A stretch of DNA of 64,000 bases. Source: Chrysogorgia sp. JL179-B06. Taxonomy: Eukaryota; Cnidaria; Anthozoa; Scleralcyonacea; Chrysogorgiidae. This document shows positions 59,093 through 64,000 of this stretch, in pieces; the first letter of the stretch is position 1; the number at the start of each line of letters is the position of its first letter. The notes beneath the pieces were generated by a model, which saw only the letters and a list, made by a program, of their open reading frames with translations, was not told the DNA's origin and searched no databases. The DNA is taken from contig JAYKKM010000181.1 in assembly GCA_035772405.1 (NCBI GenBank), positions 295,001-359,000 of the forward strand, read 5' to 3'. Both the position numbers and the translations under genes were made by a program.

Positions 59093-59262
59093 GGCTTCCG
59101 TAGCTCAGTGGTCAGAGCACTGCACTAGCATCGCAGGGTCGCGGGTTCAATTCCTAACCGGAAGGCCGCTAAGTTGCATTTTTCGCAACTGGTCCCGGTT
59201 AGGTCTTAAAATGTATATATTTCCACACTCGAAATTTTCCTTCACCATAAATCCTTAGTATA
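59093..59262 (+). mobile_element. tRNA-derived SINE
   Basis: tRNA-like head with TAGCTCAGTGGTCAGAGC, anticodon loop CTAGCAT (AGC-like) and B box GGGTTCAATTCC, followed by about 100 bp of body and a short TA tail. The body is also present without the head at 58886-58984. T-stem and acceptor pairing is imperfect, so it is not a functional tRNA. Confidence 0.7.
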
Positions 59263-59276
59263 TATATATATATACT

Positions 59277-60660
59277 AATAAATTTGCGTTCCTGCTGAGT
59301 TCACTTTCATATCCGGTCGTTGCAGTAACTTGTTATTCCCGAGACAAAGTACACCGTACACTTCGGAGCGATCGAGCATTTTAGATACAATACGGCGTAT
59401 TGAATGAACGATATCCTCATTGTTTGAGTTTTTCAGCTATTAAAACGGCGGCATAGCAATATAAAGATTCCGCTTTTTTTCTCACCACAGTCGGTGTCTT
59501 ATGATATATCGAATTACTTCAAGGCAGAGGGAACGCAGGCTCTGGGAACGAGATTGATTACTTCATTGCCATTGGAAGGACAGTTGCTAGCCTGTGTTCC
59601 AGTCCATTATGGCTGCATAGCAGGCTCTCTTATTGGGGGAGAGAGCTGGGGTCTCCAAAACCGAGCGGAGAAACGGGAGCGGATCCATTACGAATCGACC
59701 GCCACTGTCACATAATTTGTATGTCTCTGGTCTCTCATGTGCTTGGTAAAGATATTTCCACACAAAAGAATAAAGTTGGCAAGGAAAAGCAATTTTATTT
59801 TTTTATAAAATATTATCAAAGCACTGAAGTAAAACACTGAAAAAATAAAATACTGAATAAAAGTAAAATACTGAATAGTAAAGTTTCATTAAGTACTGCA
59901 GAATAAGCCGAATCATGCAGTGTTTATTGTAATAAAATGTTCTCATTTTAATGACTAGCTGATAATGGACAAAAATATTAAGGTGTTTAAATTGATAACC
60001 AAATAAGCAAAACAATGTATCGTTTACGAATTTGTAATAAACTAAAGTCTGGTGATCTGGTAACACGGGAGAGGACTGGGGCTAGTTATCAAATAGAAAC
60101 CATTTTCAGATAAAAATTTCTTAATATCTCGTGAAATATATTAGATTGTCATATGGGATCGTGTTTTCCATCGTTAAACATAGATACAAAGTTTCACACA
60201 GTTCACTGGAAGTGATTAAATATACGAAAACTGAAATTTTATTCTGTTGCTAGCTACAGGGCATGTTATACAGACCCAGGCCATATGTCGCAAAATGTTT
60301 TCAATTTCTACGTACATATGACATATAATATGTCTATGCCGCTCAAATAATTAGAACAGGAGGTTGTATTTTCACACCTTCCTAGAATTTTACATGTTTT
60401 TTATTGACGTGTCTGATGTACACCTTTGGATCTTCTATAAAGTACAACAAACGTTCAATTGCACTCGTTGAAATAACAATAGGACTTTAGAATATTCATT
60501 AGCGCGAAAGAACATTTAATAACGTTTTTGACACATCAATAGCATTTATTACATATGCATGACAAATTCATTAACAAAATACCAATATCACTTAAGCACA
60601 TTCATTTACAACAAAGGCATATTCATTAAAGATCATACGTACGATAAATAAACAACAGAT
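59277..60660. other. Intergenic; no gene supported
   Basis: A short frame at 59494-59715 contains the transposon-end motif CTGGGAACGAG and is not convincing. The rest is AT-rich; TAATGAATATGCC-like short repeats near 60500-60630 may be LINE 3' tail. Confidence 0.45.
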
Positions 60661-60663
60661 GAA

Positions 60664-61803
60664 CTACATTACATTCATACGGGGACAAGGCAAAGGAAAT
60701 CCATCTATGCGTGCGTCAGCCCTTACTTGACAGGCCAGGCTTCCGCTACCAACACATAGAGAAGAGGCGAAAGAGGACAGCCTTGACGAACCCCTCGACT
60801 GACGGGAAAAACCTCCGTCAAAAGCGTTCGTGATCACCGCTGTGTTGACAGACAAATACAGTAACGACACCCATCTCCGAAACGATGGTTCAAAACCCAT
60901 CTTAACCAAGATCCGTTCCAGAAATACCCACTCTACCCGATCGAAGGCCTTCTCCTGGTCAAGAGAAAGAATAGCTGTGCAGGCTACGTTTTCTCCCATG
61001 AACCGACCTGGAATGCCGCAAGACTGATCTGGCGACACTACCGAGCCGATCACTCTAAGGAGGCGACTACATAACGCTTTTGTAGTTCGAACACAATAAA
61101 GTGATAGGACGCCAATTCGCCGTGTCCAGAATATCACCTTTCTTGAACAAGAGCGTTATGCATGGCACCGGAGCGTTGAGTTAAGGACAGTTTACCCGAC
61201 ACAAAACAGGAGTTGAACACAGATATAAGATCTGGTCCAAATAGGTCCCAAAAACGTAAATAAAATTCTACAGGAAGACCATCAATGCCTGGTGACTTAT
61301 TAGTAGGCAATTGCTTTAATGCGGTAAGGCATTCATCAAGCAGTAAGCCCACCTTCACATGAAGCCACTTCAACTTCCGAAAGTGTACGCTCCAGGGAAG
61401 AAATAAAGACATCCTGTTCTGCGCCTCCTAATGGTTGCGACGAAAAGAGACCATAGTAATAGTCGCGCTAAACCGCCAACATATCTGTTTTAGATGTTGC
61501 AAGGCTACCGTCTATACGCCGGACCCCACAGATTAGTTGCTGTTGGCCGCGAACCTTCTCCTGACGAAGAAAATAAGCTGAAGAGGTTTCACCCTCCTCC
61601 GCCCATTTAACGTTAGCGCGCAGTTGCGCCCCCTGAGCAACAGTACGAAGCTCAGCGGCCAACTCTGACCGTGCCTCTTCTAATCTAGCCTGGGACGTCG
61701 TCCCTTGTACTACCTGTCGTTGAAGGACAGCGATATTGGAATTCAACTGTTTGATTTTACATTTCTTGGCGCGGGATGATGCACGCGACAAGGAACGGAT
61801 CAA
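60664..61803 (-). pseudogene. LINE linker and N-terminal half of the reverse transcriptase
   Basis: KWAEEGETSSAYFLRQEK (linker typical of L1/Tx1), LPTNKSPGIDGLPVEFY (RT entry motif) and LDQEKAFDRVEW (motif A with catalytic Asp), in three frames with stops. The YADD motif is absent. Confidence 0.8.
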
Positions 61804-61881
61804 TTTTTTAAGCCGGGCTTTGCCGGCATCCCACCAGATCGAGAGAGCATGAAAACGACCACGCTCAGAACTCCAATCTGT

Positions 61882-62709
61882 CTAAAATCGTTCGATTTCG
61901 TCACAGAAGGCCTCGTCCTTTAGGTGGGAAGTGTTGAATTTCCACAGACCATGGCCTCGTGGGACCTCAGATGGTAGGTCGATGTCGAGATACACATAAG
62001 AGTGATCTGACGTAAAGAAGGGAAAAATCCCTACCGACGAGACAAGACCCTGGTACCGCGAGGGCAGCCAGATCATATTAATTCGGGATCCCTGAGCGCC
62101 ATTTGGCCGTCTCCAAGTGAACTCCTCGTCGTCTGGGTGCAAAACACGCCAGACATCACAGAGTTCAAATGTACCCATCAGATCTTCCAGGGTAGGCGAC
62201 CAATTATACACCCAGGATGACGTGGGATTACACCCAAACCGATCGATAAATGGATCTACTACCGTGTTAAAGTCTCCGCACAATAACACAGTAAATGAGT
62301 GTCAATGGCCTGATAAAAAAGATTGATAAAAGATTTCACCGTCCTTCTTGTTGTTCGGCCCGTATAAACATGCAATTTGAAAATTAAAATTACCACAGGA
62401 AAACTCAGCGATGATCAACCGCCCAGAAGAGTCTCGCCACTGATGAACCAGATTCAGAAAAGGTTGAAATAAAATAGCAACACCGCTGCTACGCACAGTG
62501 CCTGGAGACGAGACACATTGAAAATGTTTTTTATTAATAATTTCTAGATTGGAATGAGCAATCCAAGCGGAAAACTCTTGCTCAGAAATAGAATGTGTCT
62601 CTTGAAGACATATAATGTCCACATCAAAACAATTCAGCCAGGCCATCAAGGTCTGGCGACTTACCAGGGATCGAAGTCCCTGAACATTGAGTGTAAGTAT
62701 CTTATACAT
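61882..62709 (-). pseudogene. LINE apurinic-type endonuclease
   Basis: Starts MYKILTLNVQGLRSL; has IICLQETH (catalytic Glu), CLYGPNNKK, then after a frameshift near 62300 LLCGDFNTVVDPFIDR, a changed SRINMIWLP (Asn where Asp is usual) and FFTSDHS (catalytic His). It nicks target DNA in active elements. Confidence 0.8.
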
Positions 62710-63256
62710 TATCCTGGGACCCCTGTAAAGGGGGATTTGGGATACGTACTGCAGGACTAATACTGTCCTGGTCCAGTAAACTGCCAGTAACAAGATTTAG
62801 CAGTGGAGCGTCACTACCTAATAGAGAATCATCAATTTCTTCGGAAAGATCACTATCCGAATGATATGCCAAAGACGCAAATTTATTGCGTTTACGTGTC
62901 GGATTGGGAGGTAAAGAAGGTTGCGTCTTCCTTCTCCCAAGAGTAGGATGAGTGGGTTGAAGTGGTTGAACGGTCGCGCACCGATTTCCAACCTCCTTTA
63001 TTTTCACTAACCTTGGTCCGAATACCGGACCGACGAGTTTGAATAGCCTCCGATTTCGAAAACTCTGAAGAACAAGCATTTGAAACTCCAGGAAGCTGAT
63101 GTTTTGCCTGTGTATTGTGGCAATCGCAGGAGTCAACCCAGTCGAAGTGCAATGAGAGGGCCTCATCCTGAGAGGACTCCCTATGTGATCATGATTGCCT
63201 CTCGCGTCAGGTAAGTTTTTATTTTGAAACAATGACGTAGATGGAAATACGCTCAC
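62702..63256 (-). pseudogene. LINE ORF1 C-terminal part
   Basis: Basic then acidic tail (TRKRNKFASLAYHSDSDLS, EEIDDSLLGSD) ending just upstream of the endonuclease start at 62709. The layout resembles ORF1 proteins of Tx1-like LINEs; no zinc knuckle is visible. Confidence 0.45.
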
Positions 63257-64000
63257 CGACTAACACGCCAAAATTAATGGCCGGCTCAAACAAATTTTAC
63301 GTCGGCGGATTTACGAGTTGCAGGGGCGTTGGATCCCGCTGCCAGAAGGCCGAGAAGCGATACCAACCCTTATTTTAACAAAAAAGTGAAAACACTGGCG
63401 GTTCCGCTGACCTGCATCCGCCGAGCGCGGGCGCCAGTTCAGCGTTCGTTAATTGGACCAAAAGGCCGACGACGGTTGGTCTACGACACGGAGTATTCCC
63501 AGGCGGTCACCGACCAGACTTGACAGCGGTGATCGGACGAGAACCGGTGTTTTCCTGGTGGTGTGGTCATGGACATTTTCTACGGCGAATTACGAAGTGT
63601 TGAGGGAGATGAATTCGCAAGAGTTTCGCAGGCTGCGACGCGTACGGCCGTGGAATTGGGGAGGCTTTGTGAGGGAGGAGTAGAGGGAAGGATGTTCGAC
63701 AAACGTCCGCCGTAAGCGATCGGTGTGAGTTGGGTGGCAAGGATGACACGTCGAGGTTCGTGTGTGGATGGGATCGATGCAGGATGTGCTGAACGACGGG
63801 ATGTGTCAGGCGGTCCGTGTGATATTCGATAGGATCGAGATGTTGTTGGTCGGTGTTGTATGGGTTCGTGATTGCTGCTTTTTCGTCTGCGTTGATGAGC
63901 TGTGGAACGATTTGGTATAGGATGCGAGATGGATTTCGTTCGATGTCGGCTTCTTAATAATCTTGTTCGACAGACAGCTCGACGATCGAATGATGTTTGT
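63257..64000. other. GC-richer region upstream of the LINE ORF1 fragment
   Basis: May be the 5' part of the LINE (minus strand). No frame has a recognisable domain. Confidence 0.4.

Larger units (their letters stand above)
60661..63256 (-). mobile_element. Tx1/L1-like LINE, decayed and lacking the end of its RT
   Basis: Order on the minus strand: ORF1 tail, endonuclease, linker, RT. Multiple frameshifts. RT sequence stops after motif B (DGFPLPCPR), before the YADD site, so the usual 3' part is missing. Confidence 0.8.

Noticed and set aside
59093..59166. Functional tRNA-Ala(AGC)
   Set aside because: T-stem and acceptor mispair, and the head continues into a repeated SINE body.
59494..59715. 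73-codon frame
   Set aside because: Contains the dispersed transposon-end motif CTGGGAACGAG; not a gene.

Overview
The window is metazoan nuclear DNA, most likely from a marine invertebrate such as a cnidarian or sponge; the exact taxon cannot be read from it. Evidence: GT-AG introns of 70-90 nt, long (TA)n tracts, tRNA-derived SINEs, and many transposon classes (MULE-type foldback, Penelope-like, Mag-like Gypsy, Tx1/L1-like LINE, Crypton-like tyrosine recombinase, hAT/CACTR/TTAA miniature elements). Almost everything is mobile DNA. Only one short gene (about 51 kb) looks like an ordinary host gene. || 1-29.15 kb: the main object, a giant foldback DNA transposon. Two inverted arms, each about 30 tandem copies of the same 211-bp unit (1-6086 direct; 22259-29154 inverted; left end outside the window), enclose about 16 kb. 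Inside, on the minus strand, are (i) a MULE/Foldback(NOF)-type transposase gene with PHD finger, acidic repeats, a zinc domain and a DDE core, and a probable spliced N-terminal exon near 21 kb, and (ii) an overlapping downstream frame for an unusual protein: HMG box, ubiquitin-specific protease, Ulp1/SENP-type protease and C-terminal Ig-like domain. Two small plus-strand exons lie inside the long transposase intron. The gene set suggests a transposase that reads chromatin (PHD, HMG) with a dual ubiquitin/SUMO deconjugating partner. || 29.2-31.7 kb: two broken Penelope-like fragments (RT tail plus GIY-YIG endonuclease), each followed by a hammerhead-ribozyme-like motif and a (TA)n tract. || 32.6-41 kb: a 201-bp miniature element carrying interstitial telomere repeats; a 4.5-kb Mag-like Gypsy element on the minus strand with apparently identical 131-bp LTRs and a 5-bp target duplication, nested in an older inverted-repeat element; simple repeats. 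|| 41.5-50.2 kb: a 27-bp minisatellite, then a 7.4-kb CACTR-ended element with palindromic subterminal repeats, filled with nested miniature elements and SINEs but with no recognisable transposase. || 50.9-51.6 kb: a small cysteine-rich membrane protein gene, minus strand. || 52.3-56.4 kb: a head-to-tail dimer of a 2-kb foldback element inside one (TA)n tract. || 56.4-58.7 kb: a Crypton-like tyrosine recombinase between two long hairpins. || 58.8-64 kb: SINE pieces and a decayed LINE, minus strand. || Several otherwise good genes are broken by single-base shifts, at least some of them in homopolymers, even in the Gypsy copy with matching LTRs; this may be assembly error rather than decay.
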